A DNA stretch of 64,000 nt from Paracoccus sediminicola (GTDB taxonomy: Bacteria > Pseudomonadota > Alphaproteobacteria > Rhodobacterales > Rhodobacteraceae). The position numbers and the translations under genes are program-made. The notes below the pieces were generated by a model, which was given only the letters and a program-made list of their open reading frames with translations, searched no databases and had not been told where the DNA came from. Positions within the stretch are counted from its first letter, which is position 1, and each line of letters begins with the position of its first letter. The stretch spans positions 1,612,001 to 1,676,000 of the forward strand of contig NZ_CP115768.1 of assembly GCF_027912835.1 (NCBI RefSeq), written 5' to 3'. Shown here in pieces: positions 45,150 through 53,977 of the stretch.

Positions 45150-46997
45150 ATGCTTCGCATCGACGATATTTCCTATTCCATCGCCGGCCGTCCGCTTTTC
45201 GAGTCGGCGAGCGCGGTCGTGCCTGCCGGCCACAAGGTCGGGCTGGTCGGGCCAAATGGCGCGGGCAAAACGACGCTGTTCCGACTGATTCGGGGCGAGT
45301 TGTCGCTGGATGGCGGCGCGATCTCCCTGCCCTCGCGATCCCGGATCGGCGGCGTCGCGCAGGAGGCTCCGGCGACGCAGCGCAGCGTTCTCGACACGGT
45401 TCTGGACGCCGACACCGAGCGCGCCCGGCTGATGACGGAGGCCGAGGCGGCGGTCGACGCGACGCGCATTGCCGAGATCCAGACACGGCTGGTGGATATC
45501 GACGCCTGGTCCGCCGAAGCGCGCGCCTCGACCATCCTCAAGGGGCTCGGGTTCAGCGATGCCGACCAGCAACGGCCGAGCGCGGATTTCTCGGGCGGGT
45601 GGCGGATGCGGATCGCGCTGGCGGGGGTGCTGTTTTCGCAGCCCGACCTTCTGTTGCTGGACGAGCCGACCAACTATCTGGACCTCGAAGGCGCGTTGTG
45701 GCTGGAAAACTATCTGGCGCGCTATCCGCATACGGTGATCGTCATCAGCCATGATCGCGGGCTGCTGAACCGGGCGGTGGGGCATATCCTGCATGTCGAG
45801 GACCGCAAGCTGGCCCTGTATACCGGCGGCTACGACCAATTCGCCAAGCTGCGCGCCGAGCGCCGCGCGCTTCAGGCGGCCGAGGCGAAGAAGCAGGATG
45901 CCCGCCGCGCGCATCTGCAAAGCTTCGTGGACCGGTTCAGGGCCAAGGCGACCAAGGCCAAGCAGGCGCAGGCCCGGATCAAGATGATCGCGAAAATGGA
46001 GCCGATTACCGCCCCCGAAGAGGCGAAGTTCCATCGTTTCAGCTTTCCCGCGCCCGAGCAGCTGTCTCCGCCGATCATCGCGATGGAGGGGGTCAGCACC
46101 GGCTATGGCGAGCGCGAGGTGCTGCGGCGGCTGAATCTAAGGCTGGATCAGGACGACCGGATCGCGCTGTTGGGGCGGAACGGCCAGGGCAAATCGACGC
46201 TGTCGAAGCTGCTGGCCGAACGGCTGGCGCCGATGGCCGGCAAGATCACCCGGTCGAACAAGCTGCGGATAGGCTATTTCGCCCAGCATCAGGTCGATGA
46301 GTTGGTACTGGACGAAACGCCGCTCGATCATGTCCGCCGCCTGCGCCCGGATGAGGCACCCTCGAAGCTGCGTGCGCGGCTGGCGGGTTTCGGGCTGATG
46401 GAGGCGCAGGCCGCGACCCGCGTAGGGCAACTGTCGGGCGGTCAGAAGGCGCGGCTGTCGCTGCTGATCGCCACAATCGACGCGCCGCATCTGCTGGTGC
46501 TGGACGAGCCGACCAACCATCTCGACATCGAATCCCGTGAGGCGTTGACCGAGGCGCTGAACGATTACAGCGGCGCGGTGGTGCTGGTGAGCCACGACAT
46601 GCATCTTCTGTCGCTGGTCGCGGACCGGCTGTGGCTGGTCGATCAGGGCATGGTCTCGCCGTGGCAGGGCGATCTGGACGATTACCGGGCCATGTTGCTG
46701 CAAACGACGGAGGACAGGCCTGAAAAATCTCTGCCTGCGCCGAAAGCGAAACGGCCGGGCCGCGACGAGATCCTCGACCTGCGGGCCGAGGCGCGCAAGG
46801 CCGAAGCGCGGGTCGAGAAGCTGACCGAGATGCTGGACAAGATCGGCGAGAAAATGGCCGATCCGGGCATTTACGACGACGCAGCCGAGGTCGAGAAATG
46901 GGGCCGCAAACATGCCGAGGCCTCCGAGGCGATGATCCGCGCCGAGGCGCTCTGGATGGCCGCCATGGAGCGGCTGGAGCGTGCCGAAACCGGCTGA
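45150..46997 (+). CDS. ABC-F family ATPase
   Basis: A 615-residue protein with two ABC domains and no membrane part. Domain 1: Walker A GPNGAGKTTL, signature DFSGGWRMR, Walker B LLLLDEPTNYLDLE. A linker of charged residues follows (DRFRAKATKAKQAQARIKM). Domain 2: LGRNGQGKSTLSKL, LSGGQKARLSLL, LVLDEPTNHLDIE. The C-terminal coiled tail contains EARKAEARVEKLTEMLDKI. ABC-F proteins act on the ribosome; the order fits the Uup/YheS-like housekeeping group rather than an acquired resistance factor. The ATG at 45150 is preferred, with 45138 possible. Confidence 0.9.
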   Translation: MLRIDDISYSIAGRPLFESASAVVPAGHKVGLVGPNGAGKTTLFRLIRGELSLDGGAISLPSRSRIGGVAQEAPATQRSVLDTVLDADTERARLMTEAEAAVDATRIAEIQTRLVDIDAWSAEARASTILKGLGFSDADQQRPSADFSGGWRMRIALAGVLFSQPDLLLLDEPTNYLDLEGALWLENYLARYPHTVIVISHDRGLLNRAVGHILHVEDRKLALYTGGYDQFAKLRAERRALQAAEAKKQDARRAHLQSFVDRFRAKATKAKQAQARIKMIAKMEPITAPEEAKFHRFSFPAPEQLSPPIIAMEGVSTGYGEREVLRRLNLRLDQDDRIALLGRNGQGKSTLSKLLAERLAPMAGKITRSNKLRIGYFAQHQVDELVLDETPLDHVRRLRPDEAPSKLRARLAGFGLMEAQAATRVGQLSGGQKARLSLLIATIDAPHLLVLDEPTNHLDIESREALTEALNDYSGAVVLVSHDMHLLSLVADRLWLVDQGMVSPWQGDLDDYRAMLLQTTEDRPEKSLPAPKAKRPGRDEILDLRAEARKAEARVEKLTEMLDKIGEKMADPGIYDDAAEVEKWGRKHAEASEAMIRAEALWMAAMERLERAETG

Positions 46998-47158
46998 TTT
47001 CCGCCGTCCGGGCGGCTGCGTCGGCGCCGGGCTGTGTCGTCGCGGTCACGGCGGGGCGACGGTGCCAGCGACTGACATCTGATGGCTTGATTTCCGTCAC
47101 CGCGCTTGGCACATCGGAGGGACACGCTGCAAAGCGCCCCTCTGGCCGGGACCGACCC

Positions 47159-47902
47159 ATGAAAATCATTCTTCCGCTGCTCGCCACCCTCACAGCCTCG
47201 CCGGTTCTGGCGCAGGAGGTGGTCATCAATCCGGCGCAGTCGGTGTCGATGGATGTGGGGATCGGGGCAGAATATCGCCCGACCTATCCCGGCTCGGACG
47301 ATCACGAGGCCGCGCCGTGGCTGATCTTCCGCAATCTGCGGCTGAACGGAAACAGCTCGGACGACCGGCAGGGATTCTCGATCACGCCGAGCTTCGACTA
47401 TCTGGGCGAGCGTGACAGCGATGACGACGAAAGGCTGGACGGGCTGGACAAGATCGACCGCGCCTATGAGCTGGGGCTGCAGGCGACCTATCGCAATGGC
47501 CCGACCCGCGCCTATGTCAGCGCCCGAAAGGGGTTCGGCGGCCATAAGGGCGTCGCGGGCGAGTTCGGCGCAGAATACCGCATCGACGCTTCGGACCGGC
47601 TGACCATGTGGGCCGGGCTGGAGGCGGGCTACGGCGACGACAGCTATAACGAGACCTATTTCGGTGTCACCGAGGACGAGGCCGGGCGCACCGATTACAG
47701 CGTCTATACGCCGGGCGGCGGCATCAATTCGGCCGCGGCCAAGCTGGAAGCGCGCTATGACCTCAGCCCCGCAACCGCACTTCTGGGCGAGGTCAAGTAT
47801 TCCCGCATCATCGGCGACGCCGCCGACAGCCCGATCGTGCTGGACGAAAGCCAGCCCTCGGTCCGGCTGGGCATCGTGCGGACGCTGAATTTCGGGTTCT
47901 GA
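47159..47902 (+). CDS. MipA/OmpV-family outer membrane protein
   Basis: A 247-residue outer-membrane beta-barrel. It has a signal peptide (MKIILPLLATLTASPVLAQE), then strand-like segments beginning MDVGIGAEYRPTYPGSDDHE, the MipA hallmark, and ending LGIVRTLNFGF with the terminal aromatic residue used by the Bam machine. MipA binds murein-synthesis factors in E. coli, but most homologues are uncharacterised. The start at 47159 is supported by the signal peptide; the upstream frame is antisense noise. A hairpin terminator follows. Confidence 0.85.
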   Translation: MKIILPLLATLTASPVLAQEVVINPAQSVSMDVGIGAEYRPTYPGSDDHEAAPWLIFRNLRLNGNSSDDRQGFSITPSFDYLGERDSDDDERLDGLDKIDRAYELGLQATYRNGPTRAYVSARKGFGGHKGVAGEFGAEYRIDASDRLTMWAGLEAGYGDDSYNETYFGVTEDEAGRTDYSVYTPGGGINSAAAKLEARYDLSPATALLGEVKYSRIIGDAADSPIVLDESQPSVRLGIVRTLNFGF

Positions 47903-47939
47903 TCCCGCGCCAGACCGGCCGTTCAGACTGAAACGCAAG

Positions 47940-47961
47940 GGCGGCTTCCGCCGCTATTTTT
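47940..47961 (+). terminator. Rho-independent terminator after the MipA-type gene
   Basis: GGCGG, three-base loop, CCGCC, then a TTTTT tract. It separates the outer-membrane protein gene from the polysaccharide operon. The remaining stretch to 48175 is AT-richer and probably holds the operon promoter. Confidence 0.65.
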
Positions 47962-48175
47962 CGTGTCCGATGGCGCCTTCCGCCCTGGCGGGCAGCAGCG
48001 GCCCCATTCAGCCCCCGAGGCGGATTCAACGCTTTGCCGAAAGCCGCATGGTGCATTCGCTCACGGCGCCCGTCTTGGGGGCGGTCGCTTTGTGGTTGTT
48101 TCCGCCTGTTTTTCGGTTGCGCCACTCTTTAAACTTTTTTAAACCCTGCTCAACAAGATTTTTGGCGGGATTTTC

Positions 48176-49477
48176 ATGGAAATTAAAGGTATTAACATCG
48201 CGGCTCTGCCTGATGTCACCCAGGCAAAGGTCGCGGTAATCGGGCTTGGATATGTCGGCCTGCCGCTCGCCGTGGAGTTTTCCGCAAAATATCAAACCGT
48301 TGGGTTCGATATTTCTACCAAAAGGATAGAAGAACTTCGTCAGGGCAAGGATCGCACCGGCGAGGTCGCGGATCTGAGCGTCGCGAGAGAGCTGAATTTT
48401 ACCAACTCGCTCGATGAGCTGCGCGACTGCAACGTCTATATCGTCACGGTCCCGACCCCCATCGACGACAATCACCAGCCGGATCTGACGCCGCTGCTCG
48501 CCGCCTCCGACACGGTCGGGCGGGTGATCGGCACGGGCGATGTGGTGATCTATGAATCGACCGTTTATCCGGGGGCGACCGAAGATGATTGCGTGCCGGT
48601 GATCGAGAAGAACTCCGGCTTGCGCTTCAACAGCGATTTTTTCGTAGGCTACAGCCCCGAGCGGATCAATCCGGGCGACAAGGCGCGTCCGCTGACCAAG
48701 ATCGTCAAGGTGACTTCGGGATCAAATGAGGAGACGGCAGAGTTCGTCGACGCGCTTTATCGCTCGATCATCACCGCCGGAACCTATCGCGCCAGTTCGA
48801 TCAAGGTCGCCGAAGCGGCGAAAGTCATCGAAAATACACAACGTGATGTGAATATCGCCCTGATCAACGAGCTGTCGATGGTGTTCGCGCGGCTCGGGAT
48901 CGACACTTCAGAGGTGATCGATGCAGCGGCGACGAAATGGAACTTCATGAAACTTAAACCCGGCCTTGTCGGCGGGCATTGCATCGGGGTCGATCCCTAT
49001 TACCTGCTGCATCGCTCGGCCCGTGCGGGGCATATCCCGGACATCATCAGGCTTTCCCGTGAGATCAACGACGGGATGCCGCGTGAGGCCGCGCGCCGGC
49101 TGATCCGTTCCATGATCGAAAAGGATATTCGCATCAGCAGGGCGAAGGTTCTGATCCTTGGGGCGACCTTCAAGGAAAATTGCCCGGATGTCCGCAACAC
49201 CAAGGTCTTCGACCTGGCCGCGGCGCTGCGCGAATGGGGTGTCGAGCCGGTGATCGCGGACCCTCATGCAGATCCCGACGAGATCATCGAAGAATATGGC
49301 GTGGCCCTGTCCGAGCCCGATGGGCAGGCAGGCTACGAGGCTGTCGTGCTGGCGGTGATGCATGACGAATACACGCGCGACGGCGGCGCTGCGCTGAAAA
49401 GCCTTGCCAAGCCAGGCGGTATCTTTTTCGACATGAAGGCCGCATTCGCCAAGCAGGATAGCGACCTGAGGCTTTAA
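48176..49477 (+). CDS. Nucleotide-sugar 6-dehydrogenase (TviB/WbpO type)
   Basis: A 433-residue UDP-sugar dehydrogenase that oxidises the C6 hydroxyl, most likely of UDP-GlcNAc or UDP-GalNAc, to the uronic acid. Motifs: VAVIGLGYVGLPLAVEFS (NAD), TVPTPIDDNHQPDL, YESTVYPGATEDDCVPVIE, KVIENTQRDVNIALINEL and the catalytic Cys269 in LVGGHCIGVDPYYLL. TFKENCPDVRNTKV is in the C-terminal domain. This set matches the TviB/Vi-antigen group rather than UDP-glucose dehydrogenase. It is the first gene of the rightward operon, in AT-rich surroundings, and provides an acidic sugar precursor. Confidence 0.92.
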   Translation: MEIKGINIAALPDVTQAKVAVIGLGYVGLPLAVEFSAKYQTVGFDISTKRIEELRQGKDRTGEVADLSVARELNFTNSLDELRDCNVYIVTVPTPIDDNHQPDLTPLLAASDTVGRVIGTGDVVIYESTVYPGATEDDCVPVIEKNSGLRFNSDFFVGYSPERINPGDKARPLTKIVKVTSGSNEETAEFVDALYRSIITAGTYRASSIKVAEAAKVIENTQRDVNIALINELSMVFARLGIDTSEVIDAAATKWNFMKLKPGLVGGHCIGVDPYYLLHRSARAGHIPDIIRLSREINDGMPREAARRLIRSMIEKDIRISRAKVLILGATFKENCPDVRNTKVFDLAAALREWGVEPVIADPHADPDEIIEEYGVALSEPDGQAGYEAVVLAVMHDEYTRDGGAALKSLAKPGGIFFDMKAAFAKQDSDLRL

Positions 49478-49492
49478 TCCGGCCCGGACCCC

Positions 49493-50887
49493 ATGACAAC
49501 CGAGACAGACCTCACACGGGAAGCGCTGATCGAGGCCGGTCTCTTCGACCCGGACTGGTATAGGGCGCAATATCCTGATGTCGCAGAAGCGGGTATGACA
49601 CCGCTGGATCATTTCCTGACCATCGGTATCGCGCTGCGCCGCGATCCCGGTCCGGATTTCAGCGAGACATTCATGCAGCTTGCCGTTCCCCGGCTGACAG
49701 CAGACGGGCCGACCGCCCTGGAACAAAGGTTGAAGAACGCCACGCTGGCCCCAGCGAAGCCGCGCGTCATGATGGGCGCGCAGGCGCTGGCCGAGAATGG
49801 CCGGCTCGAAGATGCAGTCCGGCAGAGCCGCCGCCATCTGGGCGAGCGGGCCGATGGCCCATTGCGGATAATGGCCGCGAATGCTGCGCTCGACCGCGGA
49901 AGCCGTTCGGAATGGCTCACGCAGCTTAATCTCTATCTCGCTCAGTTCCCGATCGCGCCCGTCATGCTGCGCAGCGCCAGGAGCCTTTTTCAGCAGCTTG
50001 CGACCCGTTCGATCCGAAACATCTCGGGCGGACCTCTGGTCAGCATCATCATGCCCGCCTGGAATGCCGAAGCCCATATCCGCGCAGCAGCGAATTCGAT
50101 CCTACAGCAGAGCTGGACGAATCTTGAGCTTCTGATCGTTGATGATGCGAGCAGCGATGGCACATGGCGGGTGCTGCAAAACCTCGCGGCCGAGGATGAC
50201 CGGGTGCGGATTCACCGCAATTCGCGAAATCTCGGACCATATGTTTGCAAGAATTTCGCACTTCGCGAGGCAAGGGGGGCGTATGTCACCGGGCAGGATG
50301 CGGATGACTGGTCGCATCCTCAGCGTATCGAACGCCATGTGACCCACTTCCTAAAAACCGGAGGCGAGATCAAGGCCGGCACGACGATGATGCTGCGCAT
50401 GTCGCCCGAGGGACGCTTTGCCAATATCATTCCGACCAGCGCGCATCATTCGCCCGATGGGATCAGGCGACGCTCATTCATCTCCTGCATGTTCGAGCGC
50501 GAATTCATGGTCGGGCAGCTCTGCAATTATGATCCTGTCCGCTTCGGGGCCGATGGCGAGATGCTCTCGCGCGCGCGCTGCCTGCTCGGCGAGGCGTATC
50601 GGGATCATGACGAAATCGGGATGCTGTGCCTCGACCGCGCCGGCGGGCTGACCAACCACCCTGTCTACGGTCTGCGGACGAGGCAGGCCGGCTCCTCCCT
50701 GCGGGAGACTTACGTCAGCGCCTATCGGCAATGGCATGAGCAGGCCCAGCCCGCCGGGCTGCGGATCGACGGTTTTGCCGCGTCCCGCGCCTTTCCGGCC
50801 CCGGCCGAAATGGTCGTTCCTCCCGCCGAGATCGGGGTAGAGGCCGGCCGCCAGATCTTCCCAAGCAAAAGCGACAAAGATGACTGA
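49493..50887 (+). CDS. Glycosyltransferase family 2 with an N-terminal 'DWYR-YPDV' module
   Basis: A 464-residue protein. Residues 18-50 (LFDPDWYRAQYPDVAEAGMT, PLDHFLTIGIALRRDP) form a short module found at the ends of many glycosyltransferases. A linker follows. The GT-A domain runs from about residue 180 (PLVSIIMPAWNAEAHIRAAA) with LLIVDDASSDGTW and the DxD-type motif GQDADDW at 268-273. CLDRAGGLTNHP lies in the acceptor half. It has no membrane segment. The stop overlaps the next gene by eight bases. The next gene is a paralogue with the same order of modules. Confidence 0.88.
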   Translation: MTTETDLTREALIEAGLFDPDWYRAQYPDVAEAGMTPLDHFLTIGIALRRDPGPDFSETFMQLAVPRLTADGPTALEQRLKNATLAPAKPRVMMGAQALAENGRLEDAVRQSRRHLGERADGPLRIMAANAALDRGSRSEWLTQLNLYLAQFPIAPVMLRSARSLFQQLATRSIRNISGGPLVSIIMPAWNAEAHIRAAANSILQQSWTNLELLIVDDASSDGTWRVLQNLAAEDDRVRIHRNSRNLGPYVCKNFALREARGAYVTGQDADDWSHPQRIERHVTHFLKTGGEIKAGTTMMLRMSPEGRFANIIPTSAHHSPDGIRRRSFISCMFEREFMVGQLCNYDPVRFGADGEMLSRARCLLGEAYRDHDEIGMLCLDRAGGLTNHPVYGLRTRQAGSSLRETYVSAYRQWHEQAQPAGLRIDGFAASRAFPAPAEMVVPPAEIGVEAGRQIFPSKSDKDD

Positions 50888-53015
50888 CAGATACCAGAGA
50901 ATTGCAGACTGGACGCTGGCGAATGGCCAGCTCGACCGTGACTGGTATCGCCGGACTTATCCGGATGTCGCGGCCATCGGGATGGATCCGGCGCATCACT
51001 TCCGAGAATACGGCGTAGCAATGCGGCGCGCGCCGAGCCCGCGCTATGAGGGCGATATGGAGCTTCTGGAAATGCAGTCGCTGCCCGCCCCCGCAACCGG
51101 GTCCGAGCTGATGACCGCAGAGAAGATCTGTCGCGAGCAGGGTTACGGACTTGGCATACGCTTTGCTGAACGTCATGTCCCTGAGGCGCTGCGCTACAGC
51201 ATCGAGACGCTGCGCGCCAACCAGGCCCTCAGCGCCGGAGACGAGGCCGGGTGGCTGGCGCGGATGAACGGGTTCCTCGCCCATCACGGCGCTGCGCCGG
51301 TGAGGTTACGCAAGGGCAAGACGCTGCTCGACCGGTTTTCGACCGACGCCCTGCCGCGGGTGAACGGCGGGCCTCTGGTTTCGGTCATCATGCCGGCCTG
51401 GAACGCAGAGGATACGATTGCCGCAGCCGCCGCCTCGATCCTGTGCCAGACATGGGGCAATCTGGAGCTGTTGATCGTTGACGATGCAAGCGAGGACGGC
51501 ACCTGGGCCGAAATGCAGCGCATCGCGGCGAGCGACAGCCGCGTGAAGATCCTGCGCAACAAGATCAATGTCGGCCCCTATGTATCGAAGAACCTCGCCA
51601 TGACGAAGGCGAAGGGCGATTGGATCACCGGCCACGACGCGGATGACTGGGCGCATCCGCAGCGGCTGGAACATCACCTGAACGCCGTGCTGGCCGAGGA
51701 CAGCCCACCCCGCGCGAGCGTAGCCTGGATGCTGCGTCTGCTGCCGGACGGGATGATCGACAGGTTTACGCGATTGTCCTATTTCTCGGATGATGGCGTG
51801 TCACGGCACGCGCCCATTTCATGTCTGATAGAAACGCGGTTCCTGCGCACGCATCTCGGCGGCTGGGACTGTGTTCGTTTCGGCGCCGACAGCGAGCTGA
51901 TGGGCCGGATAACCACGGCAATCGGCGATGAGTTCCGTAGTCTGCCCGTGATCTCGATGCTCTGCATCAGCGGAGAGGGGAGCCTGACCAATCATCCGAC
52001 ACTCGGGGTCGACCGTGAGACAGGTCCGTCGCAGGTCCGTCGCGATTATGCAACCGCGTGGCGGAAATGGCATCAGGGTCTGGACGGACGGCTTCGCATG
52101 GCGTTTCCGCCGCCATTGCACAAAGAGCGCCCCTTCCAGACCCCCAGCGAAGTCGTTGTGCCCGCGCATCAGGTCTGGCGCAACTATGCTTCGGTCACCG
52201 ATCTCGATGACTCGGTGCAGGAGGATGTGACAGCCATATGCTGCTCGAAACGGCCAGGATTTCTTAAACATATCGCGCGTCAACTATGCGAGCAGAGCTA
52301 TCGGAAGCTTCATGTGATCTATGTCGCGCATGGGCCGGGCCACGATCCCGATCAGATCAATGACGCGTTCGGAGAGCTTGCCAATTTCAAGCTGCTTTCC
52401 CTGCCCGATCCCGAGGCGACGCTGGGCGAGGCGCTGAACCTCGCGCTCGACCATTGCAAGACCGATCTGGTGGCAAAGATCGACGATGATGATTTCTACG
52501 GCCCCGATTATATCCGCAGTTCGGCGGCGGCACTGAAGTTCTGCGGCAATGTGACTGTCGGCGTCGTCGGGCGCGCGCGCGCCTACTGCTATGTCGAGGA
52601 AAGAGACCTGCTGGCGCTGCGGTTTAAGCCCACCAAAAGTAACAACCTCACTCACCGGGCTTTTGGGAGCACGATCTTCTGGTCACGTTCAAAGCTTGGT
52701 GATCTACGCTTTCAGGATCTGCCGCGCGCTGTCGACACGGCCTTCTACAACGATGCAAATGAACTTGGAGTATCGGTTTACTCGTGCGATCCATATGATC
52801 ATGTCGCCGTCAGATATGCGCGGCCCGGCTTGCATACCTGGAGTATAGATGCTGATGAGTTTCTACGCCCTGCGACTCCGCTTGCCGACGGGCTGCGTCT
52901 CGACATTGCTTATAGCACCCAGTTCGACGCTACTCGAGTCCAGTTTCCGACCCGCGAAGATAAAACTGAAGTAACCAGACAATCTACAGTCAAAGTTGAC
53001 GAGAGAATATCATGA
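50880..53015 (+). CDS. Two-domain glycosyltransferase family 2 protein
   Basis: A 711-residue paralogue of the upstream gene with an added C-terminal domain. The N-terminal module is LDRDWYRRTYPDVAAIGMDP. The first GT-A domain contains PLVSVIMPAWNAEDTIAAAA, LLIVDDASEDGTW and GHDADDWAHPQRL. From about residue 445 a second GT-A-like domain starts (EDVTAICCSKRPGFLKHIAR) with AKIDDDDFYGPDYI as its DxD. Both metal-binding motifs are intact, so it may add two sugars or both halves of a disaccharide unit. The last 350 bases are lower in GC than the start. It overlaps its neighbours by 8 and 4 bases. Confidence 0.87.
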   Translation: MTDRYQRIADWTLANGQLDRDWYRRTYPDVAAIGMDPAHHFREYGVAMRRAPSPRYEGDMELLEMQSLPAPATGSELMTAEKICREQGYGLGIRFAERHVPEALRYSIETLRANQALSAGDEAGWLARMNGFLAHHGAAPVRLRKGKTLLDRFSTDALPRVNGGPLVSVIMPAWNAEDTIAAAAASILCQTWGNLELLIVDDASEDGTWAEMQRIAASDSRVKILRNKINVGPYVSKNLAMTKAKGDWITGHDADDWAHPQRLEHHLNAVLAEDSPPRASVAWMLRLLPDGMIDRFTRLSYFSDDGVSRHAPISCLIETRFLRTHLGGWDCVRFGADSELMGRITTAIGDEFRSLPVISMLCISGEGSLTNHPTLGVDRETGPSQVRRDYATAWRKWHQGLDGRLRMAFPPPLHKERPFQTPSEVVVPAHQVWRNYASVTDLDDSVQEDVTAICCSKRPGFLKHIARQLCEQSYRKLHVIYVAHGPGHDPDQINDAFGELANFKLLSLPDPEATLGEALNLALDHCKTDLVAKIDDDDFYGPDYIRSSAAALKFCGNVTVGVVGRARAYCYVEERDLLALRFKPTKSNNLTHRAFGSTIFWSRSKLGDLRFQDLPRAVDTAFYNDANELGVSVYSCDPYDHVAVRYARPGLHTWSIDADEFLRPATPLADGLRLDIAYSTQFDATRVQFPTREDKTEVTRQSTVKVDERIS

Positions 53016-53977
53016 AACCCGCTTCACGTATTAAAACGGCATCCGAACTCATGAATGCGACGGGCCGACAGATTATAGAATTGGGTGGGGTCGATATAAA
53101 TCTAAAGCTCACGAAAGCAGAGGGTGCAGACACATTATTGATCGGTTTTCATGGTGCGATAGACCGTAAGCTCCGCAAATTACCTGTATATACTGACCCG
53201 ATACCTGAGGTGGAGAACCATGCCCATCAACTCATGATCTCCGACCCTTCATTGGAGCTGGGCGAAGAACTCAGCATGGCTTGGTATGCTGGCGATCACC
53301 GATTTGACGCGCAGGCACTGCTTGGAGAGCTTTTCCGCGAAGCTGCAGAGGTCCTCGGCGTCAGAAAAGTTATTTACTTTGGATCGTCCGGCGGAGGCTT
53401 TGCAGCCCTCTACTATTCGTGGATACATCCGGGCAGTCTTGCATTGGTCGGAAACGCACAGACGAACCTCGAGAAATATTATCCTAGACATATCGCAAGA
53501 TACCTAGAGAGTTGCTGGCCCACTGCAAAAGACATTTCGGCGCTAGACGAAAAGATCGTGACAGATGTCTGCGCACTCTATGCGAAAAATGTGCCCAATT
53601 ACGTGATCTATTGCCAGAATCCGACTGATACCTTCCATATGTTCAATCATTGCACGCCATTCATCGCCGGGATCGAGAGTGCTGCCGACCGAAAGCGTGT
53701 CGTTTTCGAGTGCACCTATCCCGGGCGCACCGGTCATGGCCCCGTCTGGTCGGTCTTCTCTCCGTGGCTGCGCGCCGCCGTGGCCGCGCCGTCCTGGGAT
53801 GCGGTGGAGCTGATCGAGACGAAATACCGCCTCCATCCCGGCAGCGCCCCGCCCCCGGCGAGGTTGCGCGGAAAAGATCTGAAGTCGGTAAGCTTTTCAG
53901 AATCTGATATCGCGTTCGGCAAACTGCTGCGCGACCATACACTGCGCGGCGCGAAGAAGGAGGCCAGCAATGGCTGA
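53012..53977 (+). CDS. Alpha/beta-hydrolase-like protein of unknown function
   Basis: A 321-residue protein. The elbow VIYFGSSGGGFAALYYSW has the nucleophile pattern G-S-S-G-G of alpha/beta hydrolases (Ser near residue 130). TLLIGFHGAIDRKLRKLPVY is near the N-terminus, and YVIYCQNPTDTFH with GRTGHGPVWS could provide the acid and histidine. Its first two thirds are clearly poorer in GC than the rest of the window. Adjacent genes overlap by 4 and 8 bases. Such proteins occur in polysaccharide clusters of Rhodobacteraceae, where deacylation or ester formation is plausible; that is inference. Confidence 0.65.
   Translation: MKPASRIKTASELMNATGRQIIELGGVDINLKLTKAEGADTLLIGFHGAIDRKLRKLPVYTDPIPEVENHAHQLMISDPSLELGEELSMAWYAGDHRFDAQALLGELFREAAEVLGVRKVIYFGSSGGGFAALYYSWIHPGSLALVGNAQTNLEKYYPRHIARYLESCWPTAKDISALDEKIVTDVCALYAKNVPNYVIYCQNPTDTFHMFNHCTPFIAGIESAADRKRVVFECTYPGRTGHGPVWSVFSPWLRAAVAAPSWDAVELIETKYRLHPGSAPPPARLRGKDLKSVSFSESDIAFGKLLRDHTLRGAKKEASNG

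Noticed and set aside
48129..48142. TTAA-N6-TTAA upstream of the polysaccharide operon as a CtrA box.
   Set aside because: Spacing is six, not seven; it is more likely just AT-rich promoter DNA.
53249..53491. Minus-strand 80-codon frame in the low-GC patch.
   Set aside because: It is antisense to the hydrolase-like gene, whose elbow motif and overlaps with both neighbours support the plus strand.
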